From: Affinundibacterium fentianense
GTDB lineage: Bacteria; Pseudomonadota; Gammaproteobacteria; Burkholderiales; Burkholderiaceae_D
Direction of reading: 5' to 3'
DNA: 64,000 nt
Assembly: GCF_018139545.1 (NCBI RefSeq)
Contig: NZ_JAGSPJ010000001.1
Span: 984,664-1,048,663, forward strand
Shown: piece after piece, positions 33,675 to 43,758 of the stretch
Position numbering within the stretch: the first letter of the stretch is position 1
Layout: every line of letters starts with the position of its first letter
Notes under the pieces: model-generated
Told to the model about the DNA's origin: nothing
What the model saw: the letters and a program-made list of their open reading frames with translations, nothing else
Databases searched by the model: none
Made by a program: the position numbers and the translations under genes

Positions 33675-34994
33675 CTACTGCAGTAGATCGATCGCTGCGG
33701 CGCTCATTGCCTGTACCGAGGCCTTGATCGCGGGCTCCGCAATCGGCGCAAATTTGCTGGTGTGAGTACCAGGAACATAGGCTAGCCCCGCATTAGCTTT
33801 CGCTAGATGTTCGGCTTCGGTTACACCCACATTAAAAAGAACGGTTGGAATTTCGCGTTGTGGCAAACTGTACAGGGCAAAATCCTCACTGCCCATGATA
33901 GGGAATCCATCACTGACTTTAGCCGAACCAAGTACCTTTGCAATCGATTTTTTTACGCGCGCAACCAGATCCCGATTATTGACATTCGCGGGTCCCGTTT
34001 CCGTTTCTATGATTTTAACGATAGGTTTGCGATCTTCCGCAAGACCATTGCTCACTGCCAAACCATCGGCGGCACGGCGGATCCCATCGATGATGATCTT
34101 CATTGCCTTATCGCTATGCGCTCGTGTTGTTAATTCTAGTTTTACCTCATCGGGGATAATATTACGTTTGGTGCCACCATGAATACTTCCGACCGTCACC
34201 ACAGCTGAGTCAAGCGGATCTTGATTACGGCTCACGATGGTTTGAATTTGGTTGATAAATTGTGCGGCCATCACGATAGGATCGCGTCCCCGATGGGGGG
34301 CAGCACCATGACCACCCACTCCTCGTATGATCACATCAATGGACGTTACCGCAGCATGGGTCGCACCAGCATATACGCCCACCTCGCCTGTTGGTATTGC
34401 GGCACTGTCATGCATGGCCAATGCCATATCTGGTCGCCCAAAACGCTCATACAATCCATCCCGCAACATCGCTTGTGCGCCATCCAAGGTCTCCTCAGAT
34501 GGCTGACCGACCAGAACCAAAGTTCCACGCCACTCTTGACGCCGAGCCGCAAGCTCTCGCGCCGTTCCAACCAAGGCTGTCACATGCAAGTCGTGGCCAC
34601 AAGCGTGCATTACACCAATCTCTTGCCCCATGGCGTTCTTGGCTTTAATCTTACTAGCGTACGGCAATCCGGTTTCTTCGACAATCGGCAACGCGTCCAT
34701 ATCTGCGCGAATTAAGAGGCGTGGCCCTGGCCCATTTTCTAGCACAGCAACGACACCATAGGCTTGACTACCGTCCTCATATTTTCCGACGCGCTCGGTC
34801 ACTTTGTAGCCAGCCTTGCGTAACTCTGCTGCCAAATTTGCAGAAGTATTTTTCTCGAAATGCGACAATTCCGGATTCGCATGCAAATGTTGGTAATAGC
34901 GGAATAAATCATCGGCATGGGCAATTGTTACATTAAAAACACCCAAAGCAAGCAACGCCACCATCGATCGCAAGCGAAGACTCTTTTTCCCCAT
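33675..34994 (-). CDS. Secreted M20 family amidohydrolase
   Basis: 439 residues from the ATG at 34994 (AGAGGTG upstream); the longer frame from 35030 adds 12 residues. The start has a signal peptide (MGKKSLRLRSMVALLALGVF, ending AHA|DD). Metal-binding motifs of M20 carboxypeptidases/amidohydrolases are present: MHACGHDLHVTAL, GQPSEETLDGA, and a late His in TPVL... replaced by MGSEDFALYSLPQ. A dimerisation domain lies in the middle (HGAAPHRGRDPI). The enzyme probably cleaves an N-acyl amino acid in the periplasm, like hippurate- or IAA-amino-acid hydrolases. It is alone. Confidence 0.88.
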   Translation of the reverse strand: MGKKSLRLRSMVALLALGVFNVTIAHADDLFRYYQHLHANPELSHFEKNTSANLAAELRKAGYKVTERVGKYEDGSQAYGVVAVLENGPGPRLLIRADMDALPIVEETGLPYASKIKAKNAMGQEIGVMHACGHDLHVTALVGTARELAARRQEWRGTLVLVGQPSEETLDGAQAMLRDGLYERFGRPDMALAMHDSAAIPTGEVGVYAGATHAAVTSIDVIIRGVGGHGAAPHRGRDPIVMAAQFINQIQTIVSRNQDPLDSAVVTVGSIHGGTKRNIIPDEVKLELTTRAHSDKAMKIIIDGIRRAADGLAVSNGLAEDRKPIVKIIETETGPANVNNRDLVARVKKSIAKVLGSAKVSDGFPIMGSEDFALYSLPQREIPTVLFNVGVTEAEHLAKANAGLAYVPGTHTSKFAPIAEPAIKASVQAMSAAAIDLLQ

Positions 34995-35253
34995 AATGTC
35001 ACCTCTAAAGTAAGCTATACATCGTGTCAACTTTGACCTAGTTCGGCAATACCGTTCTGACTAAAAGTCCATTATATAGACGAGTAAAGCAAATCATTGC
35101 CACGCCAAACCAACTGTTGTTTTCGAGATAAACTGCAAGCTACTCAATTAGTTATGAGGGCTTCAATCAATACGCAAGGTACGCACGTGTTACGTTCACC
35201 ATCGCTGTTGGCTGTCACATCAGGTTCTTCAATTTACCGAAGCGCCGCGCTTA

Positions 35254-36138
35254 CTACATTGCACATTCTGATTTACTCTCTTTGAGTTCGCTGCGTAAAA
35301 ATTGTTCGATGTAATCGAAATGGCGAAGTGGAGCTCGGTGATTTCCATCTATAGCAATATGTCGGACTGGAAAAGGAAAACGCTTTGCTTCAAGTCGTTG
35401 CACAAGTCTCTCAGACATTTCTGTCGAGGGCCACATCTCATCTTTTTTTGCTGAAAGAAGCATCACGGGGCCATTAATTTTTTCGACGGAAATCGCCGCT
35501 CTTTCCATCGCAAGTTGGTCCTCCATCATAATGGAAAATGCTGCGCGTAGATCGCGTCGCATTAAGGCTGGGTAAGTCGCCTCTGACACTGGAACAAAGG
35601 GGAATACCTTGCCATGATGACTCCACCCCGGCGTATCCATTGTCAGTGTTAAAGCAGGAAATACTGAACTACCTGGAACAATCCCGATGACCGCATCGTA
35701 TTCACTATAAAGACTGCCAAGCAACAAAGCTAGTTCCCCCCCGCGCGAACCGCCAATCACGACTATGCACTCAGAGTTGATGCCAGGAGCGCGCGCGGCT
35801 TGCATCACAGCTTCATGGATCGATTCAATAGCAATACGGTCGAGATTCGCTGGCGTTTCTTTTGTCCCAAAGTAGCCCAACGCTAAGACAGCATACCCTT
35901 GCTCCAAAAAGCGGTCACGCTGTGCTTTCCAGAATTGACTCGCCCAAGGATTTCCTCCTTCTGAGCCGCCCAATCCAACGATCAATCCCTGTTTTTTGCC
36001 ACTTCCGACAAACAATTGTTGACTAACTTGTCCGTGCCTCTCAGGGAAAACGACCGCTTGATCTTGAGCAATCGCCACATTCGAGACATCAAACCCAATC
36101 AGTATGAACATCGACATGCAAGTTATCCATCGCTTCAT
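35254..36138 (-). CDS. Secreted alpha/beta hydrolase with BAAT-like C-terminus
   Basis: 294 residues from the ATG at 36138, which overlaps the stop of the upstream regulator (ATGA). The N-terminus is a signal peptide (MKRWITCMSMFILIGF...AIAQ). The catalytic core has GGSRGGELALLLG (nucleophile Ser), KKDEMWPSTEMSE (Asp), and DGNHRAPLRH (His). This triad and order match the BAAT/acyl-CoA thioester hydrolase C-terminal family; a dienelactone-hydrolase-like esterase is an alternative. It is translationally coupled to the regulator and may be its output. Confidence 0.82.
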   Translation of the reverse strand: MKRWITCMSMFILIGFDVSNVAIAQDQAVVFPERHGQVSQQLFVGSGKKQGLIVGLGGSEGGNPWASQFWKAQRDRFLEQGYAVLALGYFGTKETPANLDRIAIESIHEAVMQAARAPGINSECIVVIGGSRGGELALLLGSLYSEYDAVIGIVPGSSVFPALTLTMDTPGWSHHGKVFPFVPVSEATYPALMRRDLRAAFSIMMEDQLAMERAAISVEKINGPVMLLSAKKDEMWPSTEMSERLVQRLEAKRFPFPVRHIAIDGNHRAPLRHFDYIEQFLRSELKESKSECAM

Positions 36139-36602
36139 TTCTTGTCCCTCCCTAAACGCTGATCCAATTGGCGCTTTTCCCAATTCGCCCCGAAAAATGC
36201 CTTTGCATCGAATAGCTCGATGATTTGATATGCCAACCAAAAGCCCCATCCGACCGCGAGTCCCAAACCGTTTCGGATTTCACCATTGTGGACGTACGAC
36301 GCGACACAAATTAGTGGCACAACAATGAAATAGGCCACCAATTCGACAATCAAGTGCCGAATTGCACGAATGTTTTTGAGTTCAGCTTTCTCCACTTCAT
36401 TCAGTTGGGCTTCATCGACCGCTTCAATCAGCCCAAGCTGTGTAATTGGGAGCTCAAATACGGCAGCAAGACACTTGGCTGTTTCTGCCGTCGCAGCTTG
36501 CCCTTTTTCAATTCGCTGAATTGTGCGTTGGCTGACACCACTGAATTCCGCCAACTGTGCTTGCGTCCAGCCCCGCTCATTACGAAGATTTTTAATCGAC
36601 AT
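36135..36602 (-). CDS. XRE-type HTH regulator with C-terminal 2TM domain
   Basis: 155 residues. Residues about 2-60 form a helix-turn-helix (IKNLRNERGWTQAQLAEFSGVSQRTIQRIEKG). After a hinge, residues about 85-150 hold a 2TM domain (two hydrophobic segments, then FFGANWEKRQLDQRLGR). Such proteins are thought to be membrane-tethered regulators. Its stop overlaps the start of the hydrolase gene. Nothing obvious lies upstream except a gap. Confidence 0.82.
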   Translation of the reverse strand: MSIKNLRNERGWTQAQLAEFSGVSQRTIQRIEKGQAATAETAKCLAAVFELPITQLGLIEAVDEAQLNEVEKAELKNIRAIRHLIVELVAYFIVVPLICVASYVHNGEIRNGLGLAVGWGFWLAYQIIELFDAKAFFGANWEKRQLDQRLGRDKK

Positions 36603-37142
36603 TGCGTATTCCTTGCATCATTAAAGGAAATTCCAGTTTACGAGGAATTGCAGTTTTCAGTAACGAAATCGGGCGAAAGCGATGTGACACGAAGACGACA
36701 TGGCACGACAAAGGATAACGAATCGATACTTTTTGCACACTCATGGCAACTGGGTAGCACATTGCTGTATTTTTTTATTTCGCAAAAAAAGCAACCCATC
36801 CGACCCAACACTTGCGAATCCTACCGGTAAATCTGAAGATTTTTTACCAGCAACTACGACCTCACGCGCAATGCAAAACACTTAAAATGTTGCCTCACAT
36901 GGTTCCGTATCGACCTTGCTTTGACCATGATATGGTGCCAATTAAGGCCCTGCTAGCTAAGCAAAATTCACTTAGAGATCAAACCGTACTCGGCATATTT
37001 GCGGCTAAAGAAAGACCTATGCACGAACATAAGGATGGTACTTGGACTTGAAATCAACATCGCTTGAACACCATCACAAATCGGATAGTGACAGATAAAA
37101 ATTGACTCATTGAATCAGCATTTACCCATAGGAGAAAAGCAC
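36603..37142. other. Intergenic region without a recognised gene
   Basis: About 540 bases. Short open frames exist (for example 36812-37051) but none has a ribosome binding site or domain pattern. It is likely promoter sequence for the divergent regulator (left) and zinc-finger gene (right). Confidence 0.4.
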
Positions 37143-37517
37143 ATGAAATGTCCCGTCTGCACCACCTGCCACCTATTGATGTCAGAACGTCAGGGCGTCG
37201 AGATCGACTATTGTCCGCAGTGCCGCGGTGTATGGTTGGATCGAGGAGAATTAGACAAAATTATCCAACTTTCCGGGACGCAAACGCATATTCCGCAATC
37301 CGATACCGCTAGCCTTCCCCCAATGGGAAGTCAGATCCATCAAACGAGTTCGCCGCATCCTGGGCACACTGAGCACAAACATATCCCAGCACCAGCCTAT
37401 CATCCACCAGCTCAAAAACAGTATTCTAACCACCACCAAACACATTACCCTCAGCAAAATACTCAATATAAGAAACGAAAGGAGAGCTTCCTCTCTGAGC
37501 TGTTTGATTTCGACTAA
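37143..37517 (+). CDS. TFIIB-type zinc-finger domain protein
   Basis: 124 residues from the ATG at 37143 (AGGAG upstream); the longer frame adds 11. The first 40 residues form a zinc ribbon: CPVC and YCPQCRGVWLDRGELDKI. This is the zf-TFIIB domain, a metal-binding module. The rest is a His/Gln/Pro-rich tail with low complexity, ending in KKRKESFLSELFDFD. The function is unknown; no DNA-binding role can be assumed. Confidence 0.85.
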   Translation: MKCPVCTTCHLLMSERQGVEIDYCPQCRGVWLDRGELDKIIQLSGTQTHIPQSDTASLPPMGSQIHQTSSPHPGHTEHKHIPAPAYHPPAQKQYSNHHQTHYPQQNTQYKKRKESFLSELFDFD

Positions 37518-37892
37518 TGCATGCACCGCTAATCCAAAGTCACCGACAAGATATGAGTCGAACTAAATTGTTACGACGACACGGGCACCAAGCAATCTCA
37601 CTTTGGTGTCCTGTCGACGTCTTCCTAGGCATCTGCCAGACTTTCTCCTTCAGCCTACGCTGAATCGGATCGACGTTTCATCCAAGCGTGCGATCCATAA
37701 TATGCGTTATCAACGCATGATTAGCCGTATCATATCGAATTCAAATCGAATTCAAATCTAATTCAACACCTGTCCATGCTATCGCTTCGACCACGCTTTC
37801 TGCCATGACATAGTCGACTGACAACCATAACGCACTAGCCCGACTAAGCTTTCAAAACGCACAGACTCGACCAATTTCATTTCAGGTTAATT
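37518..37892. other. Intergenic region with hairpin, palindrome and tandem repeats
   Basis: It holds, in order: an imperfect hairpin at about 37578-37615 that could end the zinc-finger transcript; a 7-bp palindrome ATGCGTT-ATC-AACGCAT (37702-37718); and tandem 11-base repeats from 37736. No gene is seen. Confidence 0.45.
37736..37766. repeat. 11-base tandem repeats
   Basis: CGAATTCAAAT (37736-37746), CGAATTCAAAT (37747-37757), then a partial CTAATTCAA. The period of 11 is close to one helical turn, as in arrays of protein-binding sites. Confidence 0.6.
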
Positions 37893-38486
37893 ATGCAAGA
37901 TCTTCACCACCATCTCAATTTCATCTTAGAACTTGATAAGCTCAAAGCAGTCTATCGCAAAGCATTGATCAAGGCGGATAATAATCGTTACGAAAACAGT
38001 GCAGAACATAGCTGGCATATCGCACTCACTTCTCATGTCCTCGCACCTTATGCTGATTCATCGGTCGATATCGCGCGCGTGAGTTTGATGCTCTTAATTC
38101 ACGATATTGTCGAGATCGACGCGGGAGATACATTCGCATTTGATCACCTCGCTGTCCTAAGTGCACAATCGATTAAGGAAAGCGCTGCTGCCGAACGTAT
38201 TTTCGGATTATTGCCAGCACCGTATAACGCCCAATTTATCGATTTATGGAATGAGTTTGAAAAAGCCATGACGCCTGACGCCCAATTTGCCAAAGCGATG
38301 GATAGGATTTTGCCGCTGATCCAAAACATGCAGAATAATGGCGGCAGCTGGGCGCAAAATAGCGTCACTAAAAATCAAGTCATCCAACGCAATCAGTATT
38401 TAGAAAAGTCGGCACCTAAACTATGGCACTATGTTCTAGCACAGATTGAGACAGCGACGCGCAATGGTTGGCTCAAAGAGGAGTAA
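37893..38486 (+). CDS. HD domain hydrolase (YfbR / HD_3 type)
   Basis: 197 residues. The HD motif is intact: ENSAEHSWHIALTSH and LLIHDIVEIDAGDTF, with conserved His, Asp and Glu. Members of this family act as 5'-deoxynucleotidases on dNMPs or as other phosphohydrolases. The C-terminal half is helical. No signal peptide. It is alone with a repeat-rich region upstream. Confidence 0.82.
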   Translation: MQDLHHHLNFILELDKLKAVYRKALIKADNNRYENSAEHSWHIALTSHVLAPYADSSVDIARVSLMLLIHDIVEIDAGDTFAFDHLAVLSAQSIKESAAAERIFGLLPAPYNAQFIDLWNEFEKAMTPDAQFAKAMDRILPLIQNMQNNGGSWAQNSVTKNQVIQRNQYLEKSAPKLWHYVLAQIETATRNGWLKEE

Positions 38487-38734
38487 AGCCATGCTTATCG
38501 AAGATTTTTGCTCTTTTATTGTCAATAAATTTTCTATTTTTTAAAAAGGTATTCAGTAAACCGTTGTTGCTGCGCCCTGATCTGCGAGATTGCGTCTTCA
38601 ATTGATGAACAATGATTGACCAAAAAAGTAGCATGGATTACTCTGCATGCACTTTAATTACGAAGCCGAAACTGAAGCCGCATCACGATGCCTTAGATTG
38701 AGAATACACTTCTGAACCACAATGTACAATTAGA

Positions 38735-39487
38735 ATGAGAAAAACAAAGTACTTGTCTCAACAACTCTCTCGAGCCGCCTTATTGTTACTGTCGGCTATC
38801 AGCGGGGCTGGCACAGCTCAAACAAAACACACGACGATTCAAGTCACCACAGAGTACCTTTTCCCCTTGAATATCGTTGATAAAGAAGGCGAGGCAATCT
38901 ACGGTCAATCCGCCGACAAAGTCCATGAACTGTTTAAGCGCAGTCGTCTGCCTTACCAGATGAATATGATGAGTTGGAACCGCGCCTTCGAACTCGCACG
39001 TAAGAACCCAGATACTTGTGTATTTTCAACGGCGCGTATCAAAGAAAGAGAATCATGGTTTCAATGGGTGGGTCCCATCGCATCAGGTCATTGGGCAGTT
39101 TTTGGCAGTCCTGAAAAGCTGGGAAAAGTGACACGCCTCGAAGACATTCAACACGCGACAATCGGAACCGAGATTGGCAACGTTTCAGTGCCTTACCTCT
39201 CGGAACGCGGTTTTCACATGATTACTTCTAGTGAATCTGAAACAACCTTCAAGAACGTTGCTGTTGGGCGGATTGATTATGCGACGGCAGGTGACATTCA
39301 CGGCAAGAAAATCATCGCAGAACATCACCTCGAAGATAAAGTCATTTGGCTGTTTAACTACCAAACATCTGATTACTACCTAGCCTGCAATCCTAAAATG
39401 AACTCAAATACGATTGCATTATTAAACGCCAAGTTGCGAGAAATGAAGCAAGACGGTAGTTACAAAAACATCGATGCGAAATACTAA
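38735..39487 (+). CDS. Periplasmic substrate-binding protein (SBP_bac_3 type)
   Basis: 250 residues with a signal peptide (SRAALLLLSAISGAGTAQ). The mature part has the bilobed SBP pattern: FPLNIVDKEGEAIYGQSADKVHEL, NPDTCVFSTARIKERE, ATIGTEIGN and ESETTFKNVAVGRIDYATAG. This family usually delivers polar amino acids to ABC importers, but no permease or ATPase gene is nearby. It converges on the second such gene. The ligand is unknown. Confidence 0.8.
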   Translation: MRKTKYLSQQLSRAALLLLSAISGAGTAQTKHTTIQVTTEYLFPLNIVDKEGEAIYGQSADKVHELFKRSRLPYQMNMMSWNRAFELARKNPDTCVFSTARIKERESWFQWVGPIASGHWAVFGSPEKLGKVTRLEDIQHATIGTEIGNVSVPYLSERGFHMITSSESETTFKNVAVGRIDYATAGDIHGKKIIAEHHLEDKVIWLFNYQTSDYYLACNPKMNSNTIALLNAKLREMKQDGSYKNIDAKY

Positions 39488-39560
39488 ATCGACCGTCTAG
39501 GTTTGATTTATAAATCCTAATAGCATTGAATTTGCAGGCGTTTCGCCATCACAGGGTGTA

Positions 39561-40346
39561 TCAGTCGCGGTAGCGATCAAAGATTCGTTTCAACTCTCCA
39601 CTTTTCGATAGATCAAGCAAAGCATCTTGAATCATTTTGACCTCGAAAGCGGGTAAGTCTTTCCGCAATCCCATGTAAAACTTCTCAGTATGAAAAACGT
39701 GATCTAGAACACGCACTTCCCGAGACAGCCCCGCTTGTTGGATCGACGACTTGAGACCTGGGGAGCGGTGACAATAAAATCGGCCTCTCCCTGCTAACAG
39801 TTTTCTTAGATTTGAAAGTGATGAAGTCGCGCTCGGATCTAATTTTAATCCGCCGATCTTTTGCAGAATATCGACGATTCCAAAGCCTTGAAGTGCCAAA
39901 ATAACGCCATTGTCCCCAAGCTGCCGTATCTCCTCCCAAGACTTCACTTGCACTGGATCATCCGCCCGAACGGCAAGCATGTAATCAACAGAAAACAAAA
40001 CCGTACTTAATAACTGATATTGTGCCGTATTACGTGGAAGATCTTGCACACCGCAAATGAGATCAATGCGCTTATCCTGAAAATACAAATCCATCCTTCT
40101 GCGCGGCATCCACACCTGGTCACCACTAAAATGTATCGTGGGAAAGCGCTTTTCTATCGAACGAAAAATATCAACACAAATACCACTAATCGCGGGTTTC
40201 CCTTGGCTTTTAATTGCGATAAATTTGGGTTCGGATGATTCTTGCGCTGCTGTCCGTATGTGAATCTCCGCCGATGTCAGTTGTGGAAATCCGCACACGA
40301 AGAGCGTGAATACCACAATCAAAACGTTCATCGGACTCCTCTGCAT
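39561..40346 (-). CDS. Periplasmic substrate-binding protein (SBP_bac_3 type)
   Basis: 261 residues from the ATG at 40346 (MQRSPMNVLIVVF) with AGGAAG upstream; the ATG at 40331 also has AGAGGAG ahead. A signal peptide ends SA|EIHIRT. The body shows ISGICVDIFRSIEKRFP, DLICGVQDLPRN, FSVDYMLAVRADDPV, and SKSGELKRIFDRY. It is a paralogue of the 38735 protein, arranged end-to-end with it and also without transporter genes. Confidence 0.8.
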   Translation of the reverse strand: MQRSPMNVLIVVFTLFVCGFPQLTSAEIHIRTAAQESSEPKFIAIKSQGKPAISGICVDIFRSIEKRFPTIHFSGDQVWMPRRRMDLYFQDKRIDLICGVQDLPRNTAQYQLLSTVLFSVDYMLAVRADDPVQVKSWEEIRQLGDNGVILALQGFGIVDILQKIGGLKLDPSATSSLSNLRKLLAGRGRFYCHRSPGLKSSIQQAGLSREVRVLDHVFHTEKFYMGLRKDLPAFEVKMIQDALLDLSKSGELKRIFDRYRD

Positions 40347-41002
40347 TCCAACACTTCCTTTTACTAAAACGAAACAGCCATCGAACACACCAACAAACCA
40401 AAAACCAATAAACTAAGTTGCTACATTTGAACTATATAGCAGAAACAGCAAATAACTGCCAACAACGAGCGCCACAAGGTAGTTTTGGACACGTTCCAAA
40501 CAAGAGCCAATTCGATGGACGCAGTTCACTAGTGCATCTCAACTCAATGGCATAAATTAAAATCAAAACGAAAGATCGAGCGAAATTATCAGAGCTGAAC
40601 GAAATACAAACTCCCTTGTCTAAACGCCTTCCCGAGACTGCGCCCGCTTTACCACCGACATTAATATGGCACTTTCGTATTCGACCCAGACGGCAATAGT
40701 GTTGAGACGATTTGCCACCACGCAGAATAAGGTTTTTCAGTCGTGTCGCAGATTCACCAAAAACGCATCAAAAGTAAGCAATTGAGCTAGCTAGAAATCT
40801 CACAGACGACTACGATGGTAAACAGCCCCCAACGCACGAATCGCAATACAAAGTTAAATAATAATCATGAATTTCGTTAAAGATGTTTAATTTCAATGCA
40901 TTAGGATAAATTTTATGTCCACCGGAACGAAAACATCGTTATATTGCCATACGGTAATTTTTATTTGCTCGTCTTTTATACTTGCTTTCTCAAAGGCTCA
41001 CA
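40347..41002. other. Long intergenic region without a gene
   Basis: About 655 bases between divergent SBP and chemoreceptor genes. I saw no supported ORF, RNA, terminator or sigma-28-type promoter. It stays unexplained. Confidence 0.4.
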
Positions 41003-42544
41003 ATGTTTTCTCAAATGGGTATTGCTAAACGACTGTATGTGGTCTCCTTTCTCCTGATCATCGCGCTTGCGGTTGTCGCCATTGATGCTTGGGTCTCATT
41101 AAAAGGGATCAAAACCATGGTGGTTCAAACCGAAGAAAAGCGCGTGCCACAGATGATGCAAATTGCAGCGATCGAATTAAATGTCACACGCACTTCACTT
41201 TTGCTTCGCCACGGTATCTTATCGCGCTCGCCAGAAGAATTGGCCGCGACAATGGCAGACATCAAAGAAAAGCGGCAGCTAATTGACCAAAATCTAAATG
41301 ATTTCGAACATGGCGTATTCACCAAAGAGGGGCGTGCATTTATTGAGAATTTCAAGCCCATCATGAAACGATTTTGGGAAATCGGTGAGCAAAACATTCA
41401 ATTGATCTTAGATGGAAAAAAAGACGAAGCTTTCGAATATCTTGTCAGTAAAACGATTCCAGCACGTAATTTACTATTGACTGCGAGTGGGCAAGAAAAA
41501 GACCGACAAACCAAACAACTAAGACACGAATTGGCGACTTTTTCCAAAGAAGCGGATATGACAGGCTATCAAATCGTAGGCTTAGTGTTAGTGGTGGCAA
41601 TCGGGTTGGTCATCTTCTCTGCTTACCTCGCTCGTGTGCTCCGCAAACGGGTGGAAATATCGCAAGAAATTGCGGAGCGCGTGCGCCACGGCGACTTAGT
41701 CCACGCCGTTATCGACGATAGCCATGATGAATTTAGTCCATTACTCGCCTCGCTCCACGCAATGCAACAAGCTCTGATTGAGATTGTTAGTAAGGTTCGC
41801 CATTCTTCTGACGGTGTTGCAACCTCAAGCGCCGAAATCGCAACGGGTAATATGGACTTAAGTCAGCGGACTGAAGATCAAGGCATGAGCTTGGAACAAA
41901 CCGTCAGCGCAATGGCACAACTGAATACAACCGTAAAACAAAATGCGGAGAACGCACGGCAAGCCAACCAGCTCGCGGTCTCAGCATCGGAGATCGCGTC
42001 ACAAGGCGGTCAAGTCGTCGCAGAGGTTGTGGAAACCATGAAAGGTATCAATACAGCATCAACAAAGATTGCCGATATTATCGGTGTGATTGATAGCATT
42101 GCATTTCAAACAAATATTCTCGCGCTCAATGCTGCGGTTGAGGCAGCTCGCGCAGGAGAACAAGGCAGAGGCTTCGCGGTGGTCGCGTCAGAAGTCAGGA
42201 GTTTGGCTGGTCGCTCGGCGGAAGCTGCCAAAGAAATCAAGCATTTGATCGGTGCCAGTGTCGAACGTGTGAATGAAGGCTCTGCTTTGGTTGATCAAGC
42301 TGGTTCAACGATGGAAAAAGTCGTCAGTGCCATCACACGTGTGACCGACATTATGGCCGAGATCAGTGCGGCTAGTGAAGAGCAATCGCGAGGGGTTGGG
42401 CGTGTCGATCAGGCTGTGACACAAATGGATGCCAGCACGCAGCAAAATGCTGCCTTGGTCGAAGAAATGGCAGCAGCAGCAGCCAGCCTCAAATCGCAAG
42501 CTGGCGAACTCATCACCGCGGTATCGGTATTTAAACTACGCTGA
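41003..42544 (+). CDS. Methyl-accepting chemotaxis protein with 4HB-type sensor
   Basis: 513 residues from the ATG at 41003; the frame from 40982 begins with TTG. A TM segment near residues 12-35, a helical periplasmic region with no Cys (KSLR...[20 protein letters not shown]), a second TM near 190-215, then HAMP ([18 protein letters not shown]) and a signalling domain with the hairpin tip [39 protein letters not shown]. It should signal to CheA/CheW. It is monocistronic. Ligand unknown. Confidence 0.9.
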   Translation: MFSQMGIAKRLYVVSFLLIIALAVVAIDAWVSLKGIKTMVVQTEEKRVPQMMQIAAIELNVTRTSLLLRHGILSRSPEELAATMADIKEKRQLIDQNLNDFEHGVFTKEGRAFIENFKPIMKRFWEIGEQNIQLILDGKKDEAFEYLVSKTIPARNLLLTASGQEKDRQTKQLRHELATFSKEADMTGYQIVGLVLVVAIGLVIFSAYLARVLRKRVEISQEIAERVRHGDLVHAVIDDSHDEFSPLLASLHAMQQALIEIVSKVRHSSDGVATSSAEIATGNMDLSQRTEDQGMSLEQTVSAMAQLNTTVKQNAENARQANQLAVSASEIASQGGQVVAEVVETMKGINTASTKIADIIGVIDSIAFQTNILALNAAVEAARAGEQGRGFAVVASEVRSLAGRSAEAAKEIKHLIGASVERVNEGSALVDQAGSTMEKVVSAITRVTDIMAEISAASEEQSRGVGRVDQAVTQMDASTQQNAALVEEMAAAAASLKSQAGELITAVSVFKLR

Positions 42545-42603
42545 GCGCAAGGATGACCCAATGCAATCGATCATACATCCGAAGTTTTGAATTCAATGTT
42601 CAA

Positions 42604-43518
42604 TTAAGCAGGAACCTGAAGTGAGGATTGGCTCTTTAGTTGAAAATGAAGCGCCTCTTCTTTTAACCATTGCTCAAATGCGTATAAGGCCTCACTTTTC
42701 TGTAGTCCCTTGGGCGTGACCAAATAGTAACTATAATCGGATGGTGCAATCAGATCGAACAATCTCACCAAATTACCCGCTTCTATCTCCCCCGCGACCA
42801 AACTATGCCGTGCTACCGCGATCCCCTGACCCGCTTTCGCTGCTGTTAACATCAAATTACTATCACTATGATGGGTGTCGTGTTGAAAGTGGTTGATGTC
42901 AACGCCTGCTACGCAGCTCCAGTTGTGCCACTCGCGCCCGTTTTCCACACTTAAAATTCGATAATTTCGCAATTGTTTGGGCTTGCTTGGAAATCGGCCA
43001 CCGTTGAAACTCGGACTACAAACCGGATATAACTGATCATCGAGTAATTTTTCTGCATCGTAATCTTCCCATTTTCCCAGACCAAAACGAATTGCAATAT
43101 CGGTTTTGGTTCGATCGAGATTCACGAGTCCAATCGCTGCTTGGATATGGATGGCAAGATCGGGATGCCGCGACTGAAATTGCCCCAATCGAGGAAGTAA
43201 CCAAAAGGTGGCGAAAGACTGCAATGTTGCGACGCGAATTGCATTGTTTCGTTTATCAGAAGTCAACTGCGACAAGGCTCGAGCTATTTGCCGCAGTGCT
43301 GGCTGAATCTGCTTGAGTAGTTGTTGCCCTTCTGGGGTTAACTGCATTTGCCGTCCCTTGCGCTCAAACAAAGCTACCGAAAGCGACTCCTCTAACAAAC
43401 GCATTTGCTGGCTAATTGCGCTATGCGTAATATGTAGCTCCGCCGCAGCCAAAGAATAACTCTTGTGACGTGCAGCGGCTTCAAAAGTAACAAGCGAATT
43501 TAACGAGGTTGGAAACAT
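42604..43518 (-). CDS. LysR-type transcriptional regulator (GcvA-like)
   Basis: 304 residues. N-terminal winged helix (LNSLVTFEAAARHKSYSLAAAELHITHSAISQQMRLLEE) and C-terminal substrate-binding domain (IRVATLQSFATFWLLPRLGQF). This matches the GcvA-like branch. The divergent EamA transporter gene 240 bases to the right is the probable target, as is usual for LysR genes. No operator was identified by eye. Confidence 0.9.
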   Translation of the reverse strand: MFPTSLNSLVTFEAAARHKSYSLAAAELHITHSAISQQMRLLEESLSVALFERKGRQMQLTPEGQQLLKQIQPALRQIARALSQLTSDKRNNAIRVATLQSFATFWLLPRLGQFQSRHPDLAIHIQAAIGLVNLDRTKTDIAIRFGLGKWEDYDAEKLLDDQLYPVCSPSFNGGRFPSKPKQLRNYRILSVENGREWHNWSCVAGVDINHFQHDTHHSDSNLMLTAAKAGQGIAVARHSLVAGEIEAGNLVRLFDLIAPSDYSYYLVTPKGLQKSEALYAFEQWLKEEALHFQLKSQSSLQVPA

Positions 43519-43758
43519 GTAGTATTGTTAGTTTTTCTTACAATAGATGTCAATAAGTATCGTTCGCCTTTTTCAAGCTAAGCCGTTAGCATGCAAACCT
43601 TAATGACGGAATGTCAAACGCTTTTTTATCCGCATTGGACAGTTGTGAAGCTACCTTTTTGTCATTCAGCTGGAACCATTGTAACCAGTAGAATTGGTGC
43701 CACCAGCAACCTAAACGCAGGCATTACGGATTTCCATTACTTTATAAACTGAATTGCT

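Noticed and set aside
36812-37051. Plus-strand ORF of 79 codons
   Set aside because: No ribosome binding site or domain; composition unlike the neighbours.
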